From Lineus longissimus (lineage: Eukaryota; Nemertea; Pilidiophora; Heteronemertea; Lineidae), in assembly GCF_910592395.1 (NCBI RefSeq), contig NC_088322.1, positions 4,955,431 to 5,019,430 of the forward strand: 64,000 bases of DNA. Reading direction: 5' to 3'. The notes beneath the pieces are model-generated. The model saw only the letters and a program-made list of their open reading frames with translations, was not told the origin of the DNA and ran no database searches. The position numbers and the translations under genes are program-made. Below, in pieces: positions 24,614-33,950 of this stretch. Position 1 is the first letter of the stretch. Each line of letters starts with the position of its first letter.

Positions 24614-26539
24614 TTAATTGTCCGTATTGCTGGCAACCAGATGCGAGCACTTTCGTAGGAGTTGAGTTGCCGTCTTCTTTTCCTGTATAAACTCGTCCCA
24701 AAGCGTGAAGATCTTCCCCTGTTGTTGTCTGTAGACCTTTCGCTGGCGGCGTTCCAGTTTGGCATCGGAGATGAAACGAACTTGCATCTCAATGAGACTG
24801 GCCTGCTCTTGTAGAAGGCGTGTCATCTTGTAGAATTCGAGATTCGACTTTGCGGCATGACGATTTAGCATTCCGTGCCATCCTTCGACGTCATTGTTCG
24901 TCCTCACGGGTTCCATGAAGATAGACCAGGTGCGCGGGCTCCACAGTTCGTTAGCGATCCATGTGCGGCGAACGTAATCCGTGAATTCTTGCAGAGCGGG
25001 CGTGTTGGCCTTCCTGACGAGCTTTTCGAACATCGGCTGGATATGTGCGTGCGGCAGGTACGGCAGGGCCATAAACTGTCTCAGCAACTTGTGGGTATCG
25101 TTATCGTTCTTGTATGCTGGCGAAAGACCGATTTCCTGAAACTTCCTCCATAAGCATTGGGCCCAGTGGAAGGAGCAGCCCATGATGCGAATATTGCCGA
25201 ATACGAGAGGTATGGCACGCCACATCGCCGCTTCAAAGTCCACAACGATCTTTGCAACTTTTCTGTCCGGGCACATCCTTCGTATGGCCTTGAGCACTTT
25301 CTTGTAATCTTTTTTGCGTTTCCCCGACATCAGGATGAAGGCGACTGGTACTTGTTTTACGTTGTCTCCGCTCTTCACGAATGCGTGGATGGATGCGAGC
25401 TGGGTGAACGGCGCCTTGACCAACTTGAACGTCCCGTCAATATACCACGTTTTGGCATTCGAAAGGAGCTGGACCATCTTGTCAGTTGCGAATATTAGGT
25501 GACGTTTCTCGCCTACGGTGATGTCGGCACGAAGGAATGTCGCTGGAACGTATGTTTCGTCAATTTCGAAATCGAGGGTGGTAGGATCTTGTGGTCTGGC
25601 CTTCTGACGGTGACGATTCGCAGCTCTGGCTAGATTCTCTGGTTTCGAAAGCGCCGGAAGGGGTGCCGAAGTTTCGTGTATGCCTTCGTCGAGTAAGGCC
25701 CGGTTCACAATCTCCGCTGCCGACGTGAATACCTGCCGGGTGGCCGTCTTCTTCACGTCCGCTCGGATCTTCGCGGCAACGGCTGCACCGAGTTGTGCCT
25801 CGTGGACATGCGGCTGCACGCCCCGTGTGAAATTGTCTCCTTTTTGCATCACGGACGCCTTACACCAAACTACTTTGTTCCTGACGCTGCACGTCCATGT
25901 CGTGGTCCCCTTCGCGGTTCGTGGTCGTTTCTTTACAGTGTACGTGTAACCGTTGCTGTCTGCCAACTTCGTTTTCCCTCGCTGCGTCCCATCAGTGACC
26001 GTCGTGTAAGTGGTTGCTGGTCCGTCATCGCCGCCTACGTACTCTCGTGGTGTCTCATCAGCCATCGACGATTCTTCTAAACGCTCCGGGACTTCGAATT
26101 CTCCAAGGGTGGGGTCGGGGTCGTCTGCTGGCTCATCCACTTCCATCTCTTCCAACAAAGCGTCAGCTTCCACTTGCATCTCTTGCAACCAAGCGTCAGC
26201 TGCCTCCTGGAGTTCAGATGGGGTTGGAGCTTCATCTTGTCGATCTGTGGGGGTTGGAGTCTCATCTGGTCGATCTTGGTCTGCCAAAAACCACGTGCGT
26301 CGGGTCTGCTCCAACGAAAGACGACTGCTCTCAGCCAGGGGTTGTGGGACGCCCGTGATATTCGCATCGCACTCTGCACACGACCACTCAATGTCACTTC
26401 CCTCTGTCACGGCTCTTCTGTACTCGGCACGGCTGATACCAGTGTGGCACGTACGATGCTGCCAGCTACCGCAACCATCACATTGCAGGCCTTCTTGTCG
26501 TGGTCTCACAGGTCTCTTGCAGGAAATACAATCGTTCAT
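24614..26539 (-). CDS. MULE-type transposase with PHD and FLYWCH fingers
   Basis: One uninterrupted 641-codon exon. Residues 1-55 form a PHD-like finger (CISCKRPV, CDGCGSWQHRTC, CAEC). Residues about 195-245 form a FLYWCH-like finger (YTYTVKK, TWTCSVRN, WCKASV, HVHE). Residues about 340-480 hold the MULE DDE core: the first Asp in WYIDGTFKLVKAPFTQL, the second in KIVVDFEAAMWRA, then the CSFHWAQCLWRK zinc-like motif, and a likely catalytic Glu in NNDVEGWHGMLN. It is full length and unbroken, so it could be active. The start codon lies inside the target-site duplication made by the retrotransposon at 26544-32745, so its own upstream region now lies beyond 32761. I did not find its terminal inverted repeats. 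Confidence 0.9.
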   Translation of the reverse strand: MNDCISCKRPVRPRQEGLQCDGCGSWQHRTCHTGISRAEYRRAVTEGSDIEWSCAECDANITGVPQPLAESSRLSLEQTRRTWFLADQDRPDETPTPTDRQDEAPTPSELQEAADAWLQEMQVEADALLEEMEVDEPADDPDPTLGEFEVPERLEESSMADETPREYVGGDDGPATTYTTVTDGTQRGKTKLADSNGYTYTVKKRPRTAKGTTTWTCSVRNKVVWCKASVMQKGDNFTRGVQPHVHEAQLGAAVAAKIRADVKKTATRQVFTSAAEIVNRALLDEGIHETSAPLPALSKPENLARAANRHRQKARPQDPTTLDFEIDETYVPATFLRADITVGEKRHLIFATDKMVQLLSNAKTWYIDGTFKLVKAPFTQLASIHAFVKSGDNVKQVPVAFILMSGKRKKDYKKVLKAIRRMCPDRKVAKIVVDFEAAMWRAIPLVFGNIRIMGCSFHWAQCLWRKFQEIGLSPAYKNDNDTHKLLRQFMALPYLPHAHIQPMFEKLVRKANTPALQEFTDYVRRTWIANELWSPRTWSIFMEPVRTNNDVEGWHGMLNRHAAKSNLEFYKMTRLLQEQASLIEMQVRFISDAKLERRQRKVYRQQQGKIFTLWDEFIQEKKTATQLLRKCSHLVASNTDN

Positions 26540-26543
26540 TATG
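26528..26543. repeat. Left target-site duplication of the LINE
   Basis: ACAATCGTTCATTATG is repeated exactly at 32746-32761. In minus sense it contains the ATG of the MULE transposase. It immediately borders the 17-base T run (poly-A on the minus strand) that ends the retrotransposon. Confidence 0.95.
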
Positions 26544-27630
26544 TTTTTTTTTTTTTTTTTGCAGCATAAACCCGCAGTGGGTATCTTTTATTTCACGTAT
26601 CCAAACGGGCATATACAATTATTCATTTACAATTACTGTATACAGGGGTTTTACAAAAGATGTATCTATTTGTTTAAAATTTTTTCATTATTTTACTGTG
26701 AGCCCGTCCGGTGCCGTCCCGACGCCCGTGCTGAAAGCCCTATTGGCGAGACAGCACTCGGCGTCGCGACGGCCCCGTCGATCCCACAGTACTCCATATG
26801 GAATTGGGGGACTACTGCGAAGCCGCCCCCGAACCGTCCCGATGCCCAGACCGACGTCATACTTTGTGTCGCCGACCCCGGCACCGAAACGGCCCGTTGC
26901 CGTCCTCACAGTACTCCCCTTACGCTCTCTGTGAACCCAGACTTAGTATTTACAAACCATACATACATATACGCCTTCCAAATAATGTCCATTGAAACTA
27001 ATTTTCACTTTATAATCTTAACTGTTTACTTTTTTTGTTTTAGCACCAATGGAAGAATTAATTAACATGTGAGCACCAAGTATATACGTGTACGGAATAT
27101 TCAAAACTATTGGCACCACTTATTGCATTTTGATATTTAACATTTTATTATTTTTGTTGTAGCCCCAATAGAAACGGAACATTTAATTATCTGATTAAAT
27201 CAATGTGGATAAAACGTGCCAGTGTAAATTGAAGGCATACTAACATAAAATAATAACATAATAACATAAAACATAAAGGTTTAAAACATAAATTAATAAC
27301 ATGATTCATAACTCATGTTTAAAACAATGTGCCTATAGTGCTCAATGGCAAGTATATACATATGTGCGCCCAGTGCAAGGGGTCGAGACCATCCATCTGG
27401 TCTCATTCTGACCCCTGCTTGGGAACTGGGCTAATCTAAGTCGCCAAAAAATTTTATACTATGTTTTAAAATTCACATTTCTGTGCGTGCGTTCAATTAA
27501 TACCCTATATACATATATTTACAATATTTACAACTAACTATGCAAGATGTAAAATGCAAAAAGAATGAAGGAAAAAGAAAACAAGAGGGAAAAAAATATA
27601 TTTTTGAAGGAAATTGAACAGTGGAATATG

Positions 27631-27705
27631 GCAGGTTCGAACCCGGGACCTCCCGCGTCCGAATCATGCACGTTCCCGACAGGCTAGCAAGCCGATACGC
27701 TAACG
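27631..27705 (-). other. tRNA-like segment in the LINE 3' UTR
   Basis: In minus sense this region runs TTAGCGTATCGGC (a good box A) and ends CCCGGGTTCGAACCT, containing a perfect box B (GGTTCGAACC at 27634-27643), with a TCCCGGG..CCCGCG stem next to it. The spacing of about 50 bp is tRNA-like. It starts about 50 bp after the ORF2 stop. It looks like a tRNA or SINE head captured in the LINE tail. I could not fold a full cloverleaf, so it is unlikely to be a functional tRNA gene. Confidence 0.6.
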
Positions 27706-27754
27706 ACGTGAATTTTTAAAATCGTATACCATTCCCACATTGTGGGGAATCCCC

Positions 27755-30700
27755 TTACAGTCTGTTTTGAACTCTGTTGTCGAATTCGTTTTGCTCATTT
27801 CGATTTTTCCCCTGCCAAAGACTGGCTCTCCCTGTCCAAATCGTGTGAATATAAATCCCCAAAACCCCCACTATTTTATCTACCCCTTTGCTATTTGCAA
27901 AAACCGGACATGTGATATTTTCCCAGGTTGGCGCTGGCCATCCTTGTATTCTTGACAAATTTGACAACGAGTTCAAAACAGGCTGTATCGTAGCGCAATC
28001 ATAAAAAGCATGTTTCATGGATTCCGTCTGCATTTTACACCTCGCACAGTTCTTCTGGATATTTGGCAAATATTTAAACAAGGATTTTACAGGTAATGCT
28101 CTGTGTACAAATTTATAAAATAGTTCTTTCTCATTATTATATAAAATTTTGTTGTGCCATATGTTTTTCCATATCTTTTTCCAGTTGATATTATACATTT
28201 TGGTACACACGGTATGTGGGATTTGAACCCCATTTTTCATAATTTTCTCATATAAAGCAGCAGCTGTGATTTTAACCCATTGTGACCTACCCATACCCAA
28301 CTTTGCCGCTTTACACTGGTATAAAACCTCTTCCCACACACCGTGTCTACCAATAACTCTGTGCATATAAGTATTTTTGGCAATTTCGGGGCAGTGATGC
28401 CGCAGTGTTATGCCCGCTTTGTAAATGCCGTACCCTATCCATGGCTGTGTGACCCCCTCGTCTTGTACGTGGTAGAGTCTTTTTAACCTTTCCATGAACA
28501 GGGCCCGACATTTACTGGCTACATGCGGCATCCCTACCCCTCCATCTTCAATTGCCTGCACCATAGTGCTTCTTTTAATCAATTCCATTTTGTTTGACCA
28601 TAAAAATTTAAACAATAATTTCACAAACCCGGTACAATATTTCATTGGCAATTTCATAATTCTCGCTCCGTACCATAATTTAGAAACGAGGACGGTTTTT
28701 ATCACCAAAACTTTCCCTATAAAGGACAGGTGTCTATTTTCCCATAACTTTATTGTTTTCCCCACTTTTTCCATGATTTTCTTCCAATATGTCTTCCCAC
28801 AAGGCCCTGCCTTGTTCCAGGGTATCCCCAAAATGTTTGAAATTTTCACTATATATTTCCTGTACTCTATAGGGATGTTTTGGTGCGAAAAACCGCCTAA
28901 CAATAATATTTCTGTCTTTGATATATTTATATCAGACCCCGAGGCTTGGCCGAAATCATTGTATATGGAGAATAGAGCTCGTATACAGGGTGCTGCGATC
29001 GGGTGCGTGGCATCATCCGCAAAGGCAATGTTTTTAACCTCTTGTTTTACGTTAGGCAGCTTAATGCCCCGCACCCGTTCGTCGGAGCGCACGGCGCAGG
29101 CGAGCGGCTCCTGGCAGAGTACAAACAGCAGCGGGGACAGACTGCAGCCCTGTCTAACTGATCTGCCCACCCTGAATGTCCCTGACAGGAATCCATTCAC
29201 CAGCACCCTACTCTCCGGCGCATCATACAGCACCCTCATCCATCTCATAAAATTTCGGCCAAACCTCATGGTCTCTAAACATTGAAATAGCCATTCATGA
29301 GATACTAAATCGAAGGCTTTTCGGAGGTCAACGGCCACCAGTGCACCCCCGGAGTCCGCCGCATGTTCGATGACGGTTTGAATATTGAACAGTTGATCAT
29401 TGATTGATCTTTTGGGGACTCCGCATGCCTGATCAGGGTGCACTAGGTCGCCCATGACCCCCGACAGTCTCGACTTTAAAACTTTGGTGATAATCTTATA
29501 ATCTACCGTTAGCAAACTTACAGGTCTATAATTTTTAATATCCCTCGGATCCCCTTTTTTGAACAAAATAGATATCACTGCCGTTTTCATCGTTCCCCCC
29601 AGTTTTTCCCGTAAAAATACATTATTTATAGTCTCTACCAAATCGTCCCCCAATAGCTCCCAGTAATACAAATAAAACTCTTTTCCTAACCCATCAATCC
29701 CCGGTGATTTTCCCGCCTTCATATTTTTTAATTCCCTCAAAACCTCCCCTGTAGATAACAAACCCTCCAATTTATTTTGTTGTTCCCCAGTTAGTTTCTT
29801 ATGGATTTTTGATGCGAACCTGTCCCTAGCCACCTTTACCGTATCACCTTTCCTATATAAATTCTCGTAAAACCTTTGTACCTCTTTTAAAATTTCATCT
29901 TGTTCTTCTAAAACCTTTCCATTTTCATCCTTTAACTGATCAATAACTGTCTTTGTCCTCACTTCTACCTTGAAAAAATCAGTGGTCGGTGCTTCCCTCT
30001 CCTCTATGAATTTTGCCCCCGCCCTCACTTTTGCCCCCTCCAAATCTGCCATTTCCAATTTGCTCAATTCCCCTCTTACTTCCCCCCACCGCCTTGTAAT
30101 GTCCACCCCTCTGTCCCTCTCCTTCCCCAAAAAGTCCAACTCCCTCTCCAAAGCTAAAATACCTTCCCCTCTCTCCCTGTTCACCCTCTTACCATTCCTT
30201 TTGAAGATCCCCTGTAACTTTTGTTTCCCCTTCTCCCACCACTCTATTGGACACCCAAAATTTCCCTTCCTTTTTTGCCAACCCTTCCAAAACTGTGTTA
30301 CCTCCCTTACTGTCCCCTCTTCCCCTAATAGGCTATTATTAATTTTCCAAAATCCCTTTCCCATTTTCTTCTTCCCTGTACTTTCTACCGCACCCAACAC
30401 ACCGTAATGGTCTGTAAAAACCAGTGGGACATGATCTACCTTACCTACCTTTAAATTCGTATAAATACGGTCAATTCTGGACCTAGTTTGGCCTCTATAA
30501 AAAGTGAAACTATCTACCGTGGGATTTAAATCCCTAAATGCATCTTTAATATTTAATAAATCTATAATCTCCTGCCAAAGCTTTTTATACAAGATGTCCC
30601 CTGGTAACAAAGTCCCCGTCCCTCTATCGTTCCTTCCCGAAGCAAAATTAAAGTCCCCCCCTAAAATCCACTGTTCCCCCCTAAATTTCCTCACATACTC

Positions 30701-31138
30701 TTTTAGCTTTTGACAGAAGATTATAGCTTTATCGTGGTTTTTAATTGGATTCTGTGTGGGCATGTATACAGAGAGAACATGCGTGCCGGACCCCAGGCGC
30801 ACATGGCATATTCTCCCCTCTAACCCCCCTGGAACTACAAACTCCCTTTCTACAGCAGTTCTGGTAATGATGGCCGCGCCTGCGTGGGCCTGGCTACTGC
30901 TATAGAAATGAAGTCCGTAGTTCCGATTAATCCATGGTCCCAAATTGTCCGGCACCACATGCACTTCCTGTATACATGCCACATCACACTTTAACCTTAC
31001 TATTTTATTTAAAACACTCGTCCTTTTTTCATATAACCCGTTCACATTCATTGAGACCACAGTTACCGCCATTAATATACAGATGAAAATAAAGAGAGGA
31101 TCCATTAAATTAATGTTTGAAGGGTTTTGCAGGCACAT
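27755..31138 (-). CDS. LINE ORF2: endonuclease plus reverse transcriptase
   Basis: 1127 codons. The N-terminal region carries APE-type endonuclease motifs (SMNVNGL near residue 30, CIQEVH, GGDFNFASGRNDRG, SRIDRIY, FTDHYGV). The reverse transcriptase follows from about residue 500: FKKGDPRDIKNYRPVSLL, DQACGVPKRSINDQLF, VAVDLRKAFDLVSHEWL, RQGCSLSPLLFVL and the catalytic FADDATH, where most elements have YADD. A late Cys-rich patch (CARCKMQTESMKHAFYDC) resembles the CCHC-like end of L1/Tx1 ORF2. The start overlaps the end of ORF1 by 29 bp in another frame, which suggests translational coupling or reinitiation. Confidence 0.93.
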   Translation of the reverse strand: MCLQNPSNINLMDPLFIFICILMAVTVVSMNVNGLYEKRTSVLNKIVRLKCDVACIQEVHVVPDNLGPWINRNYGLHFYSSSQAHAGAAIITRTAVEREFVVPGGLEGRICHVRLGSGTHVLSVYMPTQNPIKNHDKAIIFCQKLKEYVRKFRGEQWILGGDFNFASGRNDRGTGTLLPGDILYKKLWQEIIDLLNIKDAFRDLNPTVDSFTFYRGQTRSRIDRIYTNLKVGKVDHVPLVFTDHYGVLGAVESTGKKKMGKGFWKINNSLLGEEGTVREVTQFWKGWQKRKGNFGCPIEWWEKGKQKLQGIFKRNGKRVNRERGEGILALERELDFLGKERDRGVDITRRWGEVRGELSKLEMADLEGAKVRAGAKFIEEREAPTTDFFKVEVRTKTVIDQLKDENGKVLEEQDEILKEVQRFYENLYRKGDTVKVARDRFASKIHKKLTGEQQNKLEGLLSTGEVLRELKNMKAGKSPGIDGLGKEFYLYYWELLGDDLVETINNVFLREKLGGTMKTAVISILFKKGDPRDIKNYRPVSLLTVDYKIITKVLKSRLSGVMGDLVHPDQACGVPKRSINDQLFNIQTVIEHAADSGGALVAVDLRKAFDLVSHEWLFQCLETMRFGRNFMRWMRVLYDAPESRVLVNGFLSGTFRVGRSVRQGCSLSPLLFVLCQEPLACAVRSDERVRGIKLPNVKQEVKNIAFADDATHPIAAPCIRALFSIYNDFGQASGSDINISKTEILLLGGFSHQNIPIEYRKYIVKISNILGIPWNKAGPCGKTYWKKIMEKVGKTIKLWENRHLSFIGKVLVIKTVLVSKLWYGARIMKLPMKYCTGFVKLLFKFLWSNKMELIKRSTMVQAIEDGGVGMPHVASKCRALFMERLKRLYHVQDEGVTQPWIGYGIYKAGITLRHHCPEIAKNTYMHRVIGRHGVWEEVLYQCKAAKLGMGRSQWVKITAAALYEKIMKNGVQIPHTVCTKMYNINWKKIWKNIWHNKILYNNEKELFYKFVHRALPVKSLFKYLPNIQKNCARCKMQTESMKHAFYDCATIQPVLNSLSNLSRIQGWPAPTWENITCPVFANSKGVDKIVGVLGIYIHTIWTGRASLWQGKNRNEQNEFDNRVQNRL

Positions 31139-32405
31139 TCCGACCCCTCCCTGGCGGGCTACGCCTCGGGCGTGGTGGCACCCCCAAGTTGGGCTTTTTG
31201 ACCACCGGTGTAGTTTGATCTTTAACAGATCGGTCTTCTGGGCTTTTTTCTACCCTATCATTGCCCCTCTTGGCAGTGCCCTCACGCCGCTCTGCATCCC
31301 CGTCGGGAGTAGTCGGCCTGCTACCCGCAAAACCCTTCAAAATTCTTTCCACATTCGTTGGTGAATCTAAATCGATGCTTAGGGGTCTCGATAAGTCCCT
31401 TACTTCATTGTCACTGTCTTCTAACACTTCTTTTGCTGTTCTCAACCTATCTTGCACTTCTGTGGGCGTATCCCACACCGACTCTTCCCCTCTCCTCCTA
31501 TTCTTCACCACTTTCTTCCATTCTCCCGGTTTCACGACATTCGTTTCTCCCGCGCCTCCATTTCCTTCCCCGTCACCCTTCTCCGTCTCGCCATCTTCGA
31601 CACACACTCCCAACTCCTCAGACCTGCCAGCTACGTTCTCTTCTTTCCCGTCAATCGACTCCTTCTCGTTGTTCACCATGCTTCTCTCTCCTTCCTTTTC
31701 CACACTCCTCACCACACTTTTCACCCGTCTCTCTTCCTTCTCACTCTGCTCCTCTCCTACTCCTAACAGTTCTGTACATTCATATCGATAGTGCCCCTTT
31801 CTCCTACATCTATAACACGTGGATTCACCCCTTAGCTCATCTTCTTGTCCCCTGTACCATGTTCGGAATCGGTTTCCTTTGATGTATATCACCTTGGGGA
31901 CCTTTGCCCCCACATTCATTATAGCCGTCACAGTTCCACTTTCAACCGTCCCGTATTCTCTTAACATCTCCCTCTTTACTGCCTTCACCAGTCCGTATTT
32001 TTGCAACCCTTCCCTCACCCATTCTACATCACACTCTCCCGGATAGTTATGGATTTTTACATAGCGACTAGTGTGGAATCTCTTAACCTCAAAGTCAATG
32101 GCCTTTTCCATCCATAACCCTACCCCGTCTACTTCTAGCACTGCAGGGGCTTCCTCCATTTGGGGGTCCCCCTTCTCGAATCTCACACTAAAGTGCCCTT
32201 GGCTTACTTTCATCACTGTTTTTATACTTTCTATGGGGATTCCCCTTTCTACCAATGCCTTCACAATCTTGTACTGTTTAATTTCACCATCGTCCTTATT
32301 AGTTCTATAGTCAACCGACCTATCGCTTCTATTAATGACTTCAATAACTTCTGCCTCATAGGCCCCATCTTGATATGCCACGGCGCCGGCATACGTCGAC
32401 GCCAT
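31110..32405 (-). CDS. LINE ORF1: nucleic-acid-binding protein with CCHC knuckle
   Basis: 431 codons. The middle contains a folded, RRM-like region (GHFSVRFEKGD, FHTSRYVKIHNYPG, EGLQKYGLVKAV). This is followed by the zinc knuckle CYRCRRKGHYRYEC at about residues 195-208. The C-terminal half is charged and low in complexity (E/K/R-rich, then P/R-rich), suited to binding RNA. The arrangement matches Tx1-like ORF1 proteins, which coat element RNA. No stop interrupts it. Confidence 0.85.
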   Translation of the reverse strand: MASTYAGAVAYQDGAYEAEVIEVINRSDRSVDYRTNKDDGEIKQYKIVKALVERGIPIESIKTVMKVSQGHFSVRFEKGDPQMEEAPAVLEVDGVGLWMEKAIDFEVKRFHTSRYVKIHNYPGECDVEWVREGLQKYGLVKAVKREMLREYGTVESGTVTAIMNVGAKVPKVIYIKGNRFRTWYRGQEDELRGESTCYRCRRKGHYRYECTELLGVGEEQSEKEERRVKSVVRSVEKEGERSMVNNEKESIDGKEENVAGRSEELGVCVEDGETEKGDGEGNGGAGETNVVKPGEWKKVVKNRRRGEESVWDTPTEVQDRLRTAKEVLEDSDNEVRDLSRPLSIDLDSPTNVERILKGFAGSRPTTPDGDAERREGTAKRGNDRVEKSPEDRSVKDQTTPVVKKPNLGVPPRPRRSPPGRGRNVPAKPFKH

Positions 32406-32682
32406 GACTTAAAACGTTATTTACAGTGTATGTACAGTGTGTGTACACCCTAGGCGTTGGCAAGTTAAAATAATTGGTGCAGAAACACAAAGGCTTAAAA
32501 CTCGGTCCACACAAAGGCTCCAGCCAACTGAATAAAACGAATTGTTCACAAAAGGTCCAACTAAAACGGAATCGGTGCTGTAAAACGTCACATAGTGCTA
32601 AACGAAATCAACGAAATCAACGAAATAAATAAACGAATATGGCACGTGCTGCTCCCCGACCTGACTTGGAGTAAACTTGGAG

Positions 32683-32737
32683 TAAACAGATAAGAACAGA
32701 TACTACACTTTGATCTTAGCCAATAGGCCGAGAAACT
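32683..32737 (-). ncRNA. U2 snRNA-like 5' segment, fused to the LINE
   Basis: In minus sense it reads TTTCTCGGCC, TTGGCTAAGATCAA, GTGTAGTATCTGTTCTTATC, then GTTTA, following U2 snRNA from about nucleotide 5 to 58 with only a few changes. The branch-point-binding GTAGTA is intact. The match stops just before the stem-loop IIa region and then runs into LINE 5' UTR. It begins within about 10 bp of the right target duplication, so it is the very 5' end of the inserted copy rather than a functional U2 gene. Confidence 0.85.
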
Positions 32738-32745
32738 GAAATGGA

Positions 32746-32761
32746 ACAATCGTTCATTATG
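32746..32761. repeat. Right target-site duplication of the LINE
   Basis: Exact second copy of ACAATCGTTCATTATG (see 26528-26543). Sequence continuing to the right is the former upstream flank of the MULE transposase gene. Confidence 0.95.
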
Positions 32762-33577
32762 CTGCTGGATGTTGGATGTCGCATCTATTCGAAATCGAAT
32801 GAGGAACCCTAAAATCTGGCAGGTTTATATAGGGCCTATAGCTCTGCTTAATTGATGATATCTTCTCAAAAAATCATCTTCATCTCACCCTAATTGCAGT
32901 TATTGATTACTAAAGGTGTTAATTGTTGATTACGAATATAATGTGTGAATGCATCCATGGCCGAGTTGATCAAAGATCCCGCTAATTACTCGCTAATTAC
33001 ATCACCCGTGCTTGGTATGTCTATTGCTAGCAGTATTTTGTTTTGTTTGTATTTTTATAATTTTGTATTGACTATCTGTATATAATAGAGAGGATTTTTG
33101 GAAGGAGGGGTGGTGCAACCTTGGAAAAAAGGCACCGTTTGCAGGGATTTACACAATGACACATTGACCGCCAACATCTCACCTAATTAGCTAATTGAAG
33201 CGGCCCCTTTGATCAATTGGCCCAGTTGTGATATTAACTCACTGATCATAATGAATGGTTGTGTTCATCAATTTGCGGCCCCCTTGCTCAATAAGCCCAG
33301 TTGTGATATCAACTCACTAACATATTGAAGCGGCCCCTTTGATCAATATAGGCCCAGTTGTGATATTAACTCACTGATATAATGAATGGTTGTGTTCATC
33401 ATCAATTGAATTAGCGACCCCTTTGATCGGTTGTGATATCAACTCACCATGGAACTTCAAAAGATACCGTACTAAGTATTCACAGGTCCGTGAACTAAAC
33501 ATTGCTAAAGGCTATTTGAACGACTTTTCCTTTAATTAAACAACTCACTGCGTATGCTAATTTTTCTTTATTTCCAG
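32762..33577. repeat. Displaced MULE upstream flank with a tandem repeat
   Basis: At about 33190-33450 a unit of roughly 75 bp is repeated three to four times, with the signature GCCCAGTTGTGATAT, AACTCACT and CGGCCCCTTTGATCAAT. No gene is seen. As the MULE reads leftward, this is its original promoter side, now about 6.2 kb from the start codon. Confidence 0.65.
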
Positions 33578-33745
33578 GGGCGGATCCAGGAGTCTGAATA
33601 AGGGGGGGCGGGCATCTATTTTTTACCGGATATTTATGTCGATTTTATGACGATTTCCTAAAATTCGTGGTCAATTTCAAAGATTTTTCTCAAATAAGGG
33701 AGGGCGTACGCCGGGTCCGCCCCCCTCTAAATCCGCCTCTGATTT
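33578..33745. repeat. Dispersed GGGGCGGATCC-type element
   Basis: Starts CAGGGGCGGATCCAGGAG and ends GGGTCCGCCCCCCTCTAAAT, giving imperfect inverted ends rich in GGGCGGATCC. This is the form of a common animal MITE-like repeat. A related-looking element beginning CAGGGGCGTATCTAAGATTT lies at 55577. Confidence 0.55.
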
Positions 33746-33847
33746 CATCCCTTATACAGGAATAGACTTATAGAATAGACATATCATGCCACTACTGGCC
33801 TTATGCCATACCCCATACACCACCGGGTTCCATCATGCACTGGCGCC

Positions 33848-33950
33848 GGAAACCGGGACGATTTCACCCGGGGACGATTTGACGTGGGGACGATTTGACT
33901 CCTATGAGCGGGGACGATTGCTACTGGGGACGATTTGACTGGATACCGTT
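33848..33950 (-). repeat. Clustered GGGGACGATTTGA motif repeat
   Basis: Five close copies of GGGGACGATT(TGA), the reverse of the motif clustered at 23117-23240. The two clusters are in opposite directions about 10.7 kb apart, with the MULE and LINE between them. Confidence 0.6.

Larger units (their letters stand above)
26544..32745 (-). mobile_element. Complete non-LTR retrotransposon (LINE), about 6.2 kb
   Basis: The element reads right to left: a U2-like 5' end (32737-32683), 5' UTR, ORF1 (32405-31110), ORF2 (31138-27755), a long 3' UTR with a tRNA-like segment, and a 17-base poly-A (T run at 26544-26560). It is flanked by a perfect 16-bp duplication. ORF1 has a CCHC knuckle. ORF2 has an APE-type endonuclease and a reverse transcriptase. 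Both frames are open, so the copy looks recent. The architecture fits the Tx1/L1-related group, some members of which target RNA genes. Clade placement is by resemblance only. Confidence 0.93.

Noticed and set aside
26010-27065. 351-codon plus-strand open frame
   Set aside because: It runs antisense to the MULE transposase start, crosses the target duplication and the 17-T run, and continues antisense to the LINE 3' UTR. It is a shadow frame.
27631-27705. A functional tRNA gene
   Set aside because: Boxes A and B are good, but I could not form a proper acceptor stem and anticodon arm, and it is embedded in a LINE tail.
28494-32453. Several long plus-strand open frames (263, 145, 139, 176 and 174 codons)
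   Set aside because: All lie antisense to LINE ORF2 and ORF1, which have clear domain motifs on the minus strand.
32683-32737. A functional U2 snRNA gene
   Set aside because: Only about the first 58 nucleotides are present, with no Sm site or 3' stem-loops, and they are fused directly to LINE 5' UTR.
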